Of a stretch of 64,000 bases of DNA, positions 35,230 to 44,112 are shown piece by piece. Position 1 is the first letter of the stretch. Each line of letters begins with the position of its first letter. The notes under the pieces were generated by a model. That model made no database searches, was not told where the DNA came from, and was given only the letters and a program-made list of their open reading frames with translations. This stretch comes from Solirubrobacteraceae bacterium (GTDB lineage: Bacteria; Actinomycetota; Thermoleophilia; Solirubrobacterales; Solirubrobacteraceae): positions 1-64,000 of the forward strand of contig JADGPK010000005.1 in NCBI GenBank assembly GCA_017882445.1, written 5' to 3'. The translations under genes were made by a program, and so were the position numbers.

Positions 35230-36132
35230 ATGACTGGATGGAAGCTGAGCGAGAAGGTCATTCTGATCACAGGAGGGGCGCGCGGGATCGGTGCGGCGAC
35301 AGCGCGCGAGCTGGCGCGCCGAGGCGCTCGCCCGGTGCTCGCGGACCTCGACGGCGCCGCGCTCGAGCTCACCGCTAAGGTGATCTCTCCCGCTCCGCTG
35401 ACAATCGAACTCGACGTGACCGACCCCGCCCAGTGCGAGGCGGCCGTGCAGCGTACCGTCGAGGCGCACGGGCGACTCGACATGGTGTGGGCGAACGCCG
35501 GCATCGCATCATTCGGCCCGCTGCAGCTGACGTCCGCGTCGGCGTGGACGCGCACGGTCGAGGTCAACCTGCTCGGCGCCTACTACACGGTGAGGGCCGC
35601 TCTTCCCGCAATCATCGACCAGCGCGGGTACGTGGCCGTCACGTGTTCGCTCGCCTCCTTCGCGCACCCTCCAGGGATGTCGGCCTACGCTGCATCAAAG
35701 GCCGGCGCCGAGGCGATGTGCAACTCGTTGCGCGCGGAGGTCGCACACCTCGGCGTCGAGGTCGCGAGTGTACACCCGACCTGGATCGACACCGACATGG
35801 TGCGCGAGGGCGACGAAACCCAGCCGGCCTTCCGGCTGCTTCGGCAGGCTATGCGCCCACCATTCAAGCGCGCCTATCCGTTGGAGCGCGCTGTCGGGGA
35901 CATCGTGGTCGGTTTCGAACAGCGCAGGCGGCGCATCTGCACCCCGAGGTTCGTTCAGCTCGCGCACCTCTTGCGCCCAACGCTCACCTCACGCGCATTC
36001 GAGCGAAATCTCCTAGCCGTGGCGCCCGAGATCACGAGCGTCTTCCAAAAGGCGGTCGCCGAGCGGGGCGTCGACTCGGCGTCGGCCAGCGACCGCGTGG
36101 CCGCCCAGCTGGGACCCGAGCGCGTGCGCTGA
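35230..36132 (+). CDS. Short-chain dehydrogenase/reductase
   Basis: A 300-residue SDR with cofactor motif TGGARGIGAA, ADLDG (an acidic residue after beta-2, favouring NAD), WANAGIASFG (NNAG variant), and catalytic Ser-Tyr-Lys in TCSLAS and YAASKAG. ATG 35230 has a GAGGAGG ribosome-binding site six bases upstream; in-frame codons before it overlap the SDR remnant. Next to a ketone carboxylase cluster, oxidation of a secondary alcohol to the ketone substrate is the obvious proposal, by analogy with 1-phenylethanol dehydrogenase. The C-terminal extension of about 60 residues is unusual for simple FabG-type enzymes. Confidence 0.85.
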   Translation: MTGWKLSEKVILITGGARGIGAATARELARRGARPVLADLDGAALELTAKVISPAPLTIELDVTDPAQCEAAVQRTVEAHGRLDMVWANAGIASFGPLQLTSASAWTRTVEVNLLGAYYTVRAALPAIIDQRGYVAVTCSLASFAHPPGMSAYAASKAGAEAMCNSLRAEVAHLGVEVASVHPTWIDTDMVREGDETQPAFRLLRQAMRPPFKRAYPLERAVGDIVVGFEQRRRRICTPRFVQLAHLLRPTLTSRAFERNLLAVAPEITSVFQKAVAERGVDSASASDRVAAQLGPERVR

Positions 36133-36187
36133 CGCGCGCAGCCCGGCAGACGACTGCATGGGTGTGAGGTGATCGCTGTGAGCGTGG

Positions 36188-39157
36188 CTAGCGGAACATG
36201 ACCGTGGAGGACGCCGTCGAGCTGGAAGCGCCGCGCTGCTGAGGGACGAAGCCCACGTGCAGGCGAATCTTCAGCCTGTGGTGGGAGCGCAGCGCGCTGA
36301 GCCCCCTGCGCGAGAGCGGGACCTTGAGCGTGATCGTTCCCGCTCTGCGGACCAAGCGGGAGGTCCTCCTCAGGCCCTTGCCGCTCACGATCACGCGTCC
36401 CGCGGCGGGAGTTTCGACGGTGAGGACCACCTTGTGGCCGACCACCCTGCGGCGGACGATCCTGATCCCGCAGCCGGCTACGGAGATTCTGGTGTTCTGC
36501 TTGACCTGAGCGCCGTTCTGGGCGGTGATGATCGTCGGCATCACAAGGGCGTGCGCGCAGAGGTTGCCGTAGGCGGCAAGCGCCGAGTGCGGCCCCATCG
36601 GCAGCGTGAGCGTGAAGCTGGTGTCAGGCACGTCGGGAACCGAGGCGAAGGTCGTGGTCGTGACCCCGTTCTTGATGTACGTGTTGCCGACCAGGATCAC
36701 CTGCACCCCAGCGTCTTCGAGCACGATGTCGAGGTCGGGGAAGGCGGCGCCGCCGTGTGAGACCAGGTAGGCCGGACCGGCGAGGCGTCCCGGCAGGACG
36801 GGCGTGCTCGCAGTCGCGCTGCCGACGTTCGAGGCGGCCGGGCAGCTCTGCGGATTCGCAGCGAACGTCGCTTCAGGGCAGGCTTTCTGGATGGTCGTGA
36901 GCCGCGAGGGCAGTTGCGTGGGCAGCTGGACGAGCACCGACTTGATGTTCGCCTGACCCGGTGGCTGGTTGATGGTCGTTTCCAGGCTCGCGCCGGCGGC
37001 TTTGGTGGCCTTGGCGCTGCTCGACGCCGCGAAGGAGGGTGCGAAGGCGAGCGCGTTGCAGTTGGTGACCTGGAACGGAGTGGAGAGGGTCTGTGTCGCG
37101 TTGCCCGTCGAGGTCAGCGTCGAGTCGGTCGCGAGCGCACCGCAGTTGGTCGGGTTTAGCAGGAAGCCCGACCGGTTCACCGACACGCTGAGGCTCCTCA
37201 GCCGCAGGGGCACACCCTTCACGATCGTCGGCAGGGTGCTCGTAGTGACTACTCGGCCGCTGTGGGGATCGACGTTGATCGCCGCGCGCGTGACCACGCA
37301 GTCACACGCCCCGCTACCGAGGTCGAACGGCCCCGCGGCCGCGGGCACCGGGATCGACAGTCCATACGGCGCGCCGTTGTAGGGGCCCGTGAGGAACACG
37401 GGGCCGGAGAATCCATATGGTTCTGAGCCGGCGCCGACCGTCGTCGCCGCCGTGCCGATCTGGCTCGCGGTCGGACAGGTCCCCGCCTGCGCCTGCGGTT
37501 CCCCGCAGAGGGTCACCGACGGGATCACGCCGACCAGCCCCGCCGGCAGCACCGTGCTCACCTTCGAGAGGTACTGCTGTCCGTCCGCGCGCACGAGGTT
37601 GAACGTGTAGGAGGTGTGGGCGCCGGCGTTGGCATTGGCGTTCGCGGTGCCCTGCTGCAGCGAGAAGGGGATCGGGGCGGAGCATCCGGTCGCCGCGAAC
37701 GGGGAGGAGCTCAGCGCGACGCCGAGGCCTGTATATGGCGTGAAGACGCCTTCCACATGCCCCCCTTCGCACGTCAGCGGGTTGGCAAGCGGCGCCTGGT
37801 TTCCGCCCTTGGACTTCATGATCGCGTCGCTGAACGGCTGCTGCGGGTTTTCCAGGAACGCCACTTCGAGCTGTCCTGTCGTGGGGTTGGCTTCGACCGT
37901 TCCCTTCAGCCTCACCGATATCCCGTACTTGGCGCTCTCGGCGTCCACGTAGATCGTGAACGGGGGCCCTTTGATCGGCAGGCCTGCGGGGGCGCCCAGG
38001 TAGACGTCGCCCGCGAGCGATTTTGCGGGAAGGTCGGCTTCGAGCGTGATTTCGCCGACCTTCGACGCGGCGGGGCACTCGACGGCATTCGCTGTGCCGA
38101 TCCCGATCTGCGCCGCGCTGCACGTCTGCAGGCCGCGTGCCGCCGCCGAGTTGAGCGTCAGCCCTTCGGGCAGCGTCACGTGCAGGTCTTTGACGTCGGC
38201 CGTGTTGATTTCTTCGGGGCCGGCTTTCTGCGCCACCTTGATTTCGGTCGTCGCGCCGTCGGGTGCGTCCGGCTGCGCGGTGTCCGGCTTGACTTCGGCG
38301 GTCGGCGCGAAGGGCTCTTCGCCGCAGCCTTCGACGCCGACCGGCGTGTGCGTCACTTCCGTCGCGACTTCTTTGGACCACGATTCGAGTTCCACGTAGC
38401 TCGTCGCGGTGGAGGAGCATTCGCTCGGCAGCGTGATGAAGTTCCCGCCGGCCCGCCCGTTGAAGTTCAGTTTCGACTTGAGCACCGCGTTTTCTTTGTT
38501 GATGTTGTCGATTTCGAAGTACTCGTGGTAGTCGCCCGAGGGGATCAACCTCGCTTCGAGCAGGGGTTCTTTCGCCCAGCTGACGAAGCCTCTGAGGAAG
38601 ACATGTTCGTTGGCGATTTTGCCTGGGACTGCTTCCACATGAATCCCGAATAGCAGCGGGATGTGTCCGAGACCCGCTTCGACTTCTTCGGGTTCGAGGT
38701 TGAAGACAGGTCCCGTGACGAAAAGATCGACCAGTTTGACAAACACTTCGAGTTCGTTCGTGCCGACTTCCGTTTCCGCCGGGCATACGTCCGCCTTGAA
38801 GTTCGCGATCGAGCACTTCGGCGGCGCCTGCGGATCGGACGCGAGGCCGGCCGCGACGTCGACGCGCACGCGCTTCAGCGGTGCGCCTTCCGGTTCCTTG
38901 ACGAGCAGCGTCGTTTTGTGTTTCAGTTCGAACGTCGTCATCGCCCACTGGGGATGACCTCCGGCCTGCGTGAAGGCTTCGGAATGGTGTTTTTCGGCGA
39001 GCTCCTTTTCGATGCTCGCGTATGTGCACGTGGTGTGTTCGCACGTGCCAGCTTCCCACAGCGACACGCCGAACCCGGCCTGTGCGACCGGCGCGGCGAC
39101 GGCGATGATCGCGCCCGCCAGCAGCGCAACGAGCGAGACGCGAGCGCGGAGCCTCAT
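36188..39157 (-). CDS. Large exported protein with four Cys-pair modules
   Basis: A 989-residue secreted protein with a signal peptide (basic MRLRAR, hydrophobic core to about residue 22, cleavage after AQA). Four related modules of the form C..CPAxSxVG..GPVYL occur at about 115-153, 346-389, 551-591 and 760-799, the last three preceded by a VxLPxGL-like strand. A basic C-terminal region (about 900-989) contains AGTITLKVPLS and ends without a sorting signal. Glu is encoded almost always by GAA, unlike the GAG-dominated neighbours. No known function; an extracellular adhesive or structural role is inferred only from export and repetition. Confidence 0.75.
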   Translation of the reverse strand: MRLRARVSLVALLAGAIIAVAAPVAQAGFGVSLWEAGTCEHTTCTYASIEKELAEKHHSEAFTQAGGHPQWAMTTFELKHKTTLLVKEPEGAPLKRVRVDVAAGLASDPQAPPKCSIANFKADVCPAETEVGTNELEVFVKLVDLFVTGPVFNLEPEEVEAGLGHIPLLFGIHVEAVPGKIANEHVFLRGFVSWAKEPLLEARLIPSGDYHEYFEIDNINKENAVLKSKLNFNGRAGGNFITLPSECSSTATSYVELESWSKEVATEVTHTPVGVEGCGEEPFAPTAEVKPDTAQPDAPDGATTEIKVAQKAGPEEINTADVKDLHVTLPEGLTLNSAAARGLQTCSAAQIGIGTANAVECPAASKVGEITLEADLPAKSLAGDVYLGAPAGLPIKGPPFTIYVDAESAKYGISVRLKGTVEANPTTGQLEVAFLENPQQPFSDAIMKSKGGNQAPLANPLTCEGGHVEGVFTPYTGLGVALSSSPFAATGCSAPIPFSLQQGTANANANAGAHTSYTFNLVRADGQQYLSKVSTVLPAGLVGVIPSVTLCGEPQAQAGTCPTASQIGTAATTVGAGSEPYGFSGPVFLTGPYNGAPYGLSIPVPAAAGPFDLGSGACDCVVTRAAINVDPHSGRVVTTSTLPTIVKGVPLRLRSLSVSVNRSGFLLNPTNCGALATDSTLTSTGNATQTLSTPFQVTNCNALAFAPSFAASSSAKATKAAGASLETTINQPPGQANIKSVLVQLPTQLPSRLTTIQKACPEATFAANPQSCPAASNVGSATASTPVLPGRLAGPAYLVSHGGAAFPDLDIVLEDAGVQVILVGNTYIKNGVTTTTFASVPDVPDTSFTLTLPMGPHSALAAYGNLCAHALVMPTIITAQNGAQVKQNTRISVAGCGIRIVRRRVVGHKVVLTVETPAAGRVIVSGKGLRRTSRLVRRAGTITLKVPLSRRGLSALRSHHRLKIRLHVGFVPQQRGASSSTASSTVMFR

Positions 39158-39315
39158 CGTGCGTGGAACCTCATGCCCACCTCTAGAGACCTCATGCCTA
39201 CCCCGACCTCCCGATGGACCGACCCGCCAATGTAACCAGCTGTTCCTGGCTTACCCCGATCAGCCCTGCGGCATTCGCGAAAGTTGCGCGGACCCCTCTC
39301 GCCTCGGCCATCCGC

Positions 39316-40707
39316 CTAGTCCCACCGCTCCGCTTCGGAGAGGACGCCCGCTATTCCCCGCGGCCTGCCTGACCGTGCCCACTGGCCATACAGCGCGAGG
39401 GCGATCAGCAGCGAAGCCGCGACAGCCGCTATCGGTTGCCCGCGGCTGAGGTCGACGGCGAGCGTGAACGCGACGACGAGAGCGCCGGCGCCGTTCATGA
39501 CGAGCGACCCGCGTAGGCGCTCCTGCTGCGAGAAGCGCGCCATCGCCAGCAGGGCGACGAAGAAGCTCATGAAGACCGACACCGCGTAGTAGAGCACCAG
39601 CACCTGTTCGTTGGCCCCGGAGGCGGTGGTCACGACCGCGGACACGATCAGAAACAGTACGACGGCCCAATACGGCGTGTGGTGCCTGTTGGTACGCCCC
39701 ATCCACGACGGGAGGATCCCGACCCCCTGTCCGTCTGAGGTCATCCGCCGCGAGAGCGCCTTCAGCAGTCCGGGGCCCGCCTGAAACGACGAGCTGGCGG
39801 CCGCCAGCAGCAGCAGCGCCGTCGTGATCTGAAAGGCTACGTACACGCCGTGGCTGCTCGTCACGCTCGCGAGGTTGCCGATCTGGGTGCTGTTCGCGCC
39901 AGGCACGCCGATTCCCAGGCGAACCGCCGTTGCGGTCAGCCCGACCGTGAGAGTCGCGACGATCCCGAGCGTCAGCCACAGGGTTATCCGCCCGAAGCGT
40001 CGCCGGCCGGCGTCGTCGAGCTGGCCGAGTTGGGCGATCGCCGAGGACGGCGCCTCCACGCCGGTCGCCAGCGCCATCGCGACAGGGAAGGAAAGCAGCA
40101 CCGCGACGTACGCAGCGTGACCGCCGCTGTGCGTGATCGTGCCGAGGTGCGCTGGGTGAGCTTGCAGCCCGCCGACGAGCACGGCGATTCCGGCGAGGAC
40201 GAACGCGACGGTCATCAAGGCGAAGATCACGCGGCCGAAGTGACCGAACCAGGTCAGCCCCGCGACCGCGACGAGCACGACGACGGCCAGCGGAATCCGC
40301 GCAGAGGCGAGTCCGGGCACGAACTGGATCAGTGCTGAGGCGCCGGCCGCTGCGCTGATCGCGATCGTCAGGACGAAGTCAACGACCAGCGCGCCGATCG
40401 GGATGAAGGCCCAACTCTCTCCGAATGCCCTGCCGGCCGCCGCCGCGGCGCCCCCGCCCTCGGGGAAGCGGGCCACGAGCTGGTGGTAGTTCGTGATGAT
40501 GAGCGCGATGATGGCGACGACGAGGACCATCGTCGGCAGCAGCAACCCGAGATCGCCGTGCAGCGCGCGCAGCGCTGCCTCGATGGCGTAGGCCACCGAG
40601 GAGACCGGGTCGGCCATCACCGCGAAGGCGAACGCGAGAAGGAGGATCGGGCGGCTGGTGAAACCGCGGCTGAAGCGCAGGCGAGCGGAGGCGAAGGAAC
40701 GGGCCAT
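39316..40707 (-). CDS. Amino acid permease (APC superfamily)
   Basis: A 463-residue polytopic transporter of the APC superfamily with about 12 membrane helices. The first helix region includes VMADPVSSVAYAIEAAL, the unwound-helix signature of this family; GGGAAAAAGRAFGES and GVEAPSSAIAQL follow. ATG 40707 is preferred because of a GAAAGG ribosome-binding site; ATG 40734 and a TTG further upstream are in frame. The substrate is unknown, probably an amino acid or a small cation, exchanged or moved with protons. It has no operon partner. Confidence 0.85.
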   Translation of the reverse strand: MARSFASARLRFSRGFTSRPILLLAFAFAVMADPVSSVAYAIEAALRALHGDLGLLLPTMVLVVAIIALIITNYHQLVARFPEGGGAAAAAGRAFGESWAFIPIGALVVDFVLTIAISAAAGASALIQFVPGLASARIPLAVVVLVAVAGLTWFGHFGRVIFALMTVAFVLAGIAVLVGGLQAHPAHLGTITHSGGHAAYVAVLLSFPVAMALATGVEAPSSAIAQLGQLDDAGRRRFGRITLWLTLGIVATLTVGLTATAVRLGIGVPGANSTQIGNLASVTSSHGVYVAFQITTALLLLAAASSSFQAGPGLLKALSRRMTSDGQGVGILPSWMGRTNRHHTPYWAVVLFLIVSAVVTTASGANEQVLVLYYAVSVFMSFFVALLAMARFSQQERLRGSLVMNGAGALVVAFTLAVDLSRGQPIAAVAASLLIALALYGQWARSGRPRGIAGVLSEAERWD

Positions 40708-40855
40708 GGATGCCTTTCGGGGTCGATCGATCATGTCGCCGACCAGGCTTCCCGGCACACCTCGAGCCAATAATAGGGTAGGCGTGCCTCGCGGCGCCTA
40801 CCCGGCGTCCAACACCCTCATGCGGCGAGCCGCCTCCCGTCCCGCGACCCGACGC

Positions 40856-41062
40856 TCACGGGTAGACCTGCTCACCGGTCTCCGAATCGACGATCCTGAT
40901 CGCCTCCACCGGGCATTCCCGCGCGGCGGCGAGGATCAGGTCGTCGGGGCCCGTGCCAACGACCCTGGCGCACTCGTCCACCTGGAAGACCCCTGGGACG
41001 AGATCCATGCAATCGCCCTGCCCTATGCAGCTGGCCTCGTCGATCGTCGGGACATAGCTCAT
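40856..41062 (-). CDS. Small ferredoxin, probably [3Fe-4S]
   Basis: A 68-residue ferredoxin. The cysteine pattern CIGQGDC (C-x5-C) plus a distal CPVEAI gives three ligands, as in [3Fe-4S] ferredoxins that feed cytochrome P450s in Actinobacteria. No P450 is adjacent; it lies 19 bases after the ferric-reductase-like gene on the same strand and could donate electrons to that redox cluster. A GAAAGGA ribosome-binding site supports ATG 41062. The longer frame upstream belongs to a neighbouring gene in another frame. Confidence 0.88.
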   Translation of the reverse strand: MSYVPTIDEASCIGQGDCMDLVPGVFQVDECARVVGTGPDDLILAAARECPVEAIRIVDSETGEQVYP

Positions 41063-41081
41063 CGTGGTTCCTTTCACTCGT

Positions 41082-41801
41082 TCAAGTCGCTTGCGAAGCA
41101 CTGGGCTCCATCTGGCCACGGGGCCGAGCGATAGGACGTTGGCTGGTGCTGCCCTCAGTCCAGGGCGCGCCTGAGGGCACGGCGCGGCCGACCTCCCTGC
41201 CAGCCGCGCCGGGCACCTCAGGCACGTTTGTGCGGCTCGCCTCCGGTCGGCTTGCGCCCGAGCGGCGGCCGCTACGCTGCAGGCGCAGCGCAAAGAGGAA
41301 CAAGACCGGCAGCGCGCTCGCGAGCATCGCGTAGCGCACGGCCGGGATGGACGCGTCCGTCCCGGCCCCCAGCGCGTGTGCGAGCGAGAGCACGTAGACC
41401 ACCACCGTGAAACGGTGCATGCGCCGCCACAGCCGCACGCCGATCCTACGGCGCACATGGAAGCTCAGTCCGAGGATCACCGCGAGGTAGCCGCCGATGA
41501 TGCCCAGCCCTGTCCACAGCGGCCGGTAGCCGATCGCGAACGGAACCAGGATGCCCTTCGCGCCTGCCTTCAACCACGGGTCGGCGGCCAGCAACAGTCC
41601 GTGCGCGCCGATCGCACCGAGCGCGATCAGCGCGAGGTGCTGGTGCAGACCCACCGCGTCGCGCCGCCACCGGGACGGGATCACCCGCGCGGCCATCGCC
41701 AAGCCGAGGATCACCGAGCCGGCGATGACGAGCATCGCCACCATCCCGGCCGAGCGACCGGCGAGCCACCATATGTAGTTGGAGGGCGAGGCCTGGGTCA
41801 T
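41082..41801 (-). CDS. Ferric reductase-like/YedZ-type heme membrane protein
   Basis: A 239-residue membrane protein with about six helices, histidines in VGLHQHLALIALGAIGAHG and RRMHRFTVVVYVLSLAHAL suitable for binding two hemes, and an Arg-rich cytoplasmic tail of about 55 residues. This is the ferric reductase/MsrQ-like family that passes electrons across the membrane. It follows apbE with an ATGA overlap; pairing of such proteins with ApbE is known in extracytoplasmic flavin-based electron transfer systems. No FAD/NAD domain is present, so another donor, possibly the ferredoxin, is needed. Confidence 0.78.
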   Translation of the reverse strand: MTQASPSNYIWWLAGRSAGMVAMLVIAGSVILGLAMAARVIPSRWRRDAVGLHQHLALIALGAIGAHGLLLAADPWLKAGAKGILVPFAIGYRPLWTGLGIIGGYLAVILGLSFHVRRRIGVRLWRRMHRFTVVVYVLSLAHALGAGTDASIPAVRYAMLASALPVLFLFALRLQRSGRRSGASRPEASRTNVPEVPGAAGREVGRAVPSGAPWTEGSTSQRPIARPRGQMEPSASQAT

Positions 41802-42781
41802 GCCGCGCTCCCCAGCCCACGCGCCGCGAGATCTCCATCAGCGTGCACAGGGCCGATCAGCTCGACGTCGCCGTCATCGTGCACAACGACCCCACCGTGG
41901 TCGGCGAGCGCCCGGCGGGCGCCCTCCGGACCGGTGAGCAGCGCGAGCTTCGCCAGTGTCTCTGCTTCCAGGGCGCTGGGCGCGAGTGCGGTCGCGCCTA
42001 TCAGGCCGCTCCAGACCGGTTCGCCGCTGGACGGGTCGATCAGATGGTGGGCGAATGTGCCGTCCGAGCGCTTCCAGATTCGAACGTTCAGGCCCGACGT
42101 GGCCACGCCGCCGCCTGCCAGGCGCAGCGTGTGGACACACTCACCCGTGAGGGGATGCTCGACCTCGATCGCGATCGGCTCGAGCTCACAGCCGACCCCG
42201 CCGACCGCTATGTCTCCACCGCAGTCCACCACGAAGCGCGTGTAGCCGCGCAGGCGGTGGGCGACCGCGTCGGCCGCAAGGCCCTTCCCGGTCCCGCCGG
42301 TGTCGATACGCAATCCCGGCGGGCGCCGCACCACGCCGCGTTCGTGATCGATCTCGATCTGGCGCCAGCGCTCCTCCGAGCACGGCCGGGCCGGCCGCCG
42401 CGCCGGCGCAGCGGCCAGGGCGACGGTGAGTGGCGCAGGCGTGCAGCCATCCTGAGAGCTCTCGTAGCCGATCGCCTCGACCTCGTCGACGAGCGTCGGG
42501 TCGACCAGGCCGCAGGAGCGCTCGGCCGCCCAGACTCCGGCCGCCACGGCGGTGCGCAACAACAGCGACGCCCTCACCTCGTAGGCCGGGTCTGCGTTCA
42601 GCGCACCCAACTCGCTGTCCGAGCGAAAGCGCGACAGACGACGCGCGAAGTCCTCGACGTAGCCACGCTCTCGCGCCGCGGCGGCTTCCGGCGGCGCCAG
42701 TGTCGGGAGCAGCGGGGTCCCGATCATCAGGCGAACGTCGCTGCCCATCGAGCGGAAGGAGGTGTCGTAAAGCGGACTCAT
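41798..42781 (-). CDS. apbE: FAD:protein FMN transferase (ApbE)
   Basis: A 327-residue ApbE-family flavin transferase, which covalently attaches FMN to Thr/Ser of exported redox proteins. FRSMGSDVRL at the N-terminus, LRIDTGGTGKGLAADAVA with the FAD/Mg-binding region, VVDCGGDIAVGG and HHLIDPSSGEP are family landmarks. No lipoprotein signal or clear signal peptide is seen, suggesting a cytoplasmic form or an undetected export route. ATG 42781 overlaps the upstream small-protein stop (ATGA). No FMN_bind-domain substrate is encoded nearby, which raises the question of what it modifies. Confidence 0.88.
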   Translation of the reverse strand: MSPLYDTSFRSMGSDVRLMIGTPLLPTLAPPEAAAARERGYVEDFARRLSRFRSDSELGALNADPAYEVRASLLLRTAVAAGVWAAERSCGLVDPTLVDEVEAIGYESSQDGCTPAPLTVALAAAPARRPARPCSEERWRQIEIDHERGVVRRPPGLRIDTGGTGKGLAADAVAHRLRGYTRFVVDCGGDIAVGGVGCELEPIAIEVEHPLTGECVHTLRLAGGGVATSGLNVRIWKRSDGTFAHHLIDPSSGEPVWSGLIGATALAPSALEAETLAKLALLTGPEGARRALADHGGVVVHDDGDVELIGPVHADGDLAARGLGSAA

Positions 42782-43104
42782 GAGGTGCGCGTGACCGGGA
42801 GGGAGGACGCGTAGCCGCCCGAAGCGCTGACCTGCTGGGAGGCTTGGGCGGGCTGAGGGGGCGCGTCGGGGGGCAGATGGACGATCACCCGCCGTTCGTA
42901 GATCCGGCGCACCAGCACCCTTCGCGGCGGCAGAGGCGTGGCGGCCGCGCGGGCGCGCAGCGCGGGATCCTCCCCCGAGGCGACTCGCGTCGCCATCAAT
43001 GCCAGCAGGGCGAGGAAGATGGCCAGCGTGGCCCATATCGCGCACAGCGCCGCGCGGCTCAGAGGCTCACGCGAGCGTCCGCGACCGGCGGAGCGGTCAG
43101 TCAT
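42778..43104 (-). CDS. Small single-pass membrane protein D of the ApbE cluster
   Basis: A 108-residue protein: basic N-terminus, one membrane segment (about 22-43), then GEDPALRARA and a Pro-rich outer tail ending LPVTRTS. The segment after the membrane helix matches the neighbouring 132-residue protein (LMxxRxxxGxDPALRA), so the two are paralogues. ATG 43104 gives an 8-base overlap with the upstream gene. No known domain. Confidence 0.68.
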   Translation of the reverse strand: MTDRSAGRGRSREPLSRAALCAIWATLAIFLALLALMATRVASGEDPALRARAAATPLPPRRVLVRRIYERRVIVHLPPDAPPQPAQASQQVSASGGYASSLPVTRTS

Positions 43105-43495
43105 CGCTGACCCCCGGCGCGCCACTGGTGCGGGTTACGATCGCAGAGGTTGCCGCGGGCGCTCCTTGCCCGACCGCGATCTGCGCGGCGCCGCCGGCCG
43201 CCGCGCCTGCGCCACTGACGCGTGTCCTCACGGTGGGGGCGCCGGAGCCTTCCGTGAGCGTCGCCGCATTCGCGGTCGCGCCGGCGCGAAGCGCCGGGTC
43301 GGCGCCGGCGCTGAGCCGGGCCATCATCAGCGTGAAGACCACCAGGAAGGTTGCGAGCGTGATCACCGCGAGCGGGAAGGCCTCCAGAAGGGGATGCGCT
43401 CGCCGCGCCCGCACCTTCGTCGAGGATGCGCGAGCGTCCTGGCGAACGTCGCTCGGAGGGGAGATCTCCCGCCTGTTGGAGTCGCCGTCAGTCAT
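43097..43495 (-). CDS. Small single-pass membrane protein C of the ApbE cluster
   Basis: A 132-residue protein with a 40-residue charged cytoplasmic part, one membrane segment (about 45-66), GADPALRAGA and an outer tail containing VRTRVSGAGAA and VTRTSGAPG, ending SDD. The TRxSGA string also occurs in the next protein upstream. SGA recalls the start of the ApbE acceptor motif (SGAT/S), but the acceptor Thr/Ser is not in place. ATG 43495 overlaps the preceding gene by eight bases (ATGACTGA). Confidence 0.68.
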   Translation of the reverse strand: MTDGDSNRREISPPSDVRQDARASSTKVRARRAHPLLEAFPLAVITLATFLVVFTLMMARLSAGADPALRAGATANAATLTEGSGAPTVRTRVSGAGAAAGGAAQIAVGQGAPAATSAIVTRTSGAPGVSDD

Positions 43496-43973
43496 CTCGC
43501 CCGCCGCCCTTGTGATCGCCGCTCTCTCCGCCACCACTCGAGCGGGTGGACACCGCTTTCGAGGAGGAGCCCGTGCCGCCGACCGAGGAGCCCGCACCGC
43601 TGGTTCGGGTCCTGACCGTCTGCGAACCACCGCCTACGGGCAGGGTCGAGCCGGACGACGATCTCGAGCCGCTGCTGGCCGTTCTCACCGCCAACGCCGC
43701 AGAGCTCGCAGCCGCTGCACCGGCGCTCGAGCCCGGCAGGTGCGCGCCGGAGGCACCCGCCCCGCCCGGGCCGCTGCCCCCAGCGTGGAGCGGGTGCGCG
43801 CGACGGTAGACGTTGACCGTCTTGCGGATGACCTCCGTGCGCACCTCGACCGGCTGCGTGCGCTGAGCGACAAGCTTTGCTCCGCCTTCGCCCGAGCCGA
43901 CCGCCAGGCCGACCAGTACGCCCAGGCCTGCCAGGGTCAGTCCTCCTGCCGTCATCATCTCGGTGCGTCGCAT
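43488..43973 (-). CDS. Small single-pass membrane protein B of the ApbE cluster
   Basis: A 161-residue protein from ATG 43973, supported by GAGGAGG. One membrane segment (about 8-26), then VEVRTEVIRKTVNVYRR and a low-complexity Gly/Ser tail with VRTRTSGAGSS and VSTRSSGGG, ending GRDD. No domain recognised. It lies between the kinase-proximal protein and its paralogue-like neighbours; all four small genes share the strand of the two-component system and apbE. The gap to the first small gene is 139 bases, so it may have its own promoter. Confidence 0.65.
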   Translation of the reverse strand: MRRTEMMTAGGLTLAGLGVLVGLAVGSGEGGAKLVAQRTQPVEVRTEVIRKTVNVYRRAHPLHAGGSGPGGAGASGAHLPGSSAGAAAASSAALAVRTASSGSRSSSGSTLPVGGGSQTVRTRTSGAGSSVGGTGSSSKAVSTRSSGGGESGDHKGGGRDD

Positions 43974-44112
43974 CGGGCCTCCTCGGTCGAGTGTCTTCAC
44001 TGTCGCTCGTCGACAGCCAGGGGCGGCCCAAGCGCAGGTTAAGAGTCGGCAAAGACTCCGGCGCACCGGCGGCCGCCCTGCGCCTCTGCGCCTATCGAGA
44101 GGGAAGCGGGTC

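Noticed and set aside
43097-43973. TRTSGA strings as true ApbE flavinylation sites
   Set aside because: The residue after SGA is Gly or Pro rather than Thr/Ser, so the acceptor is missing; kept only as a candidate relation in the findings.
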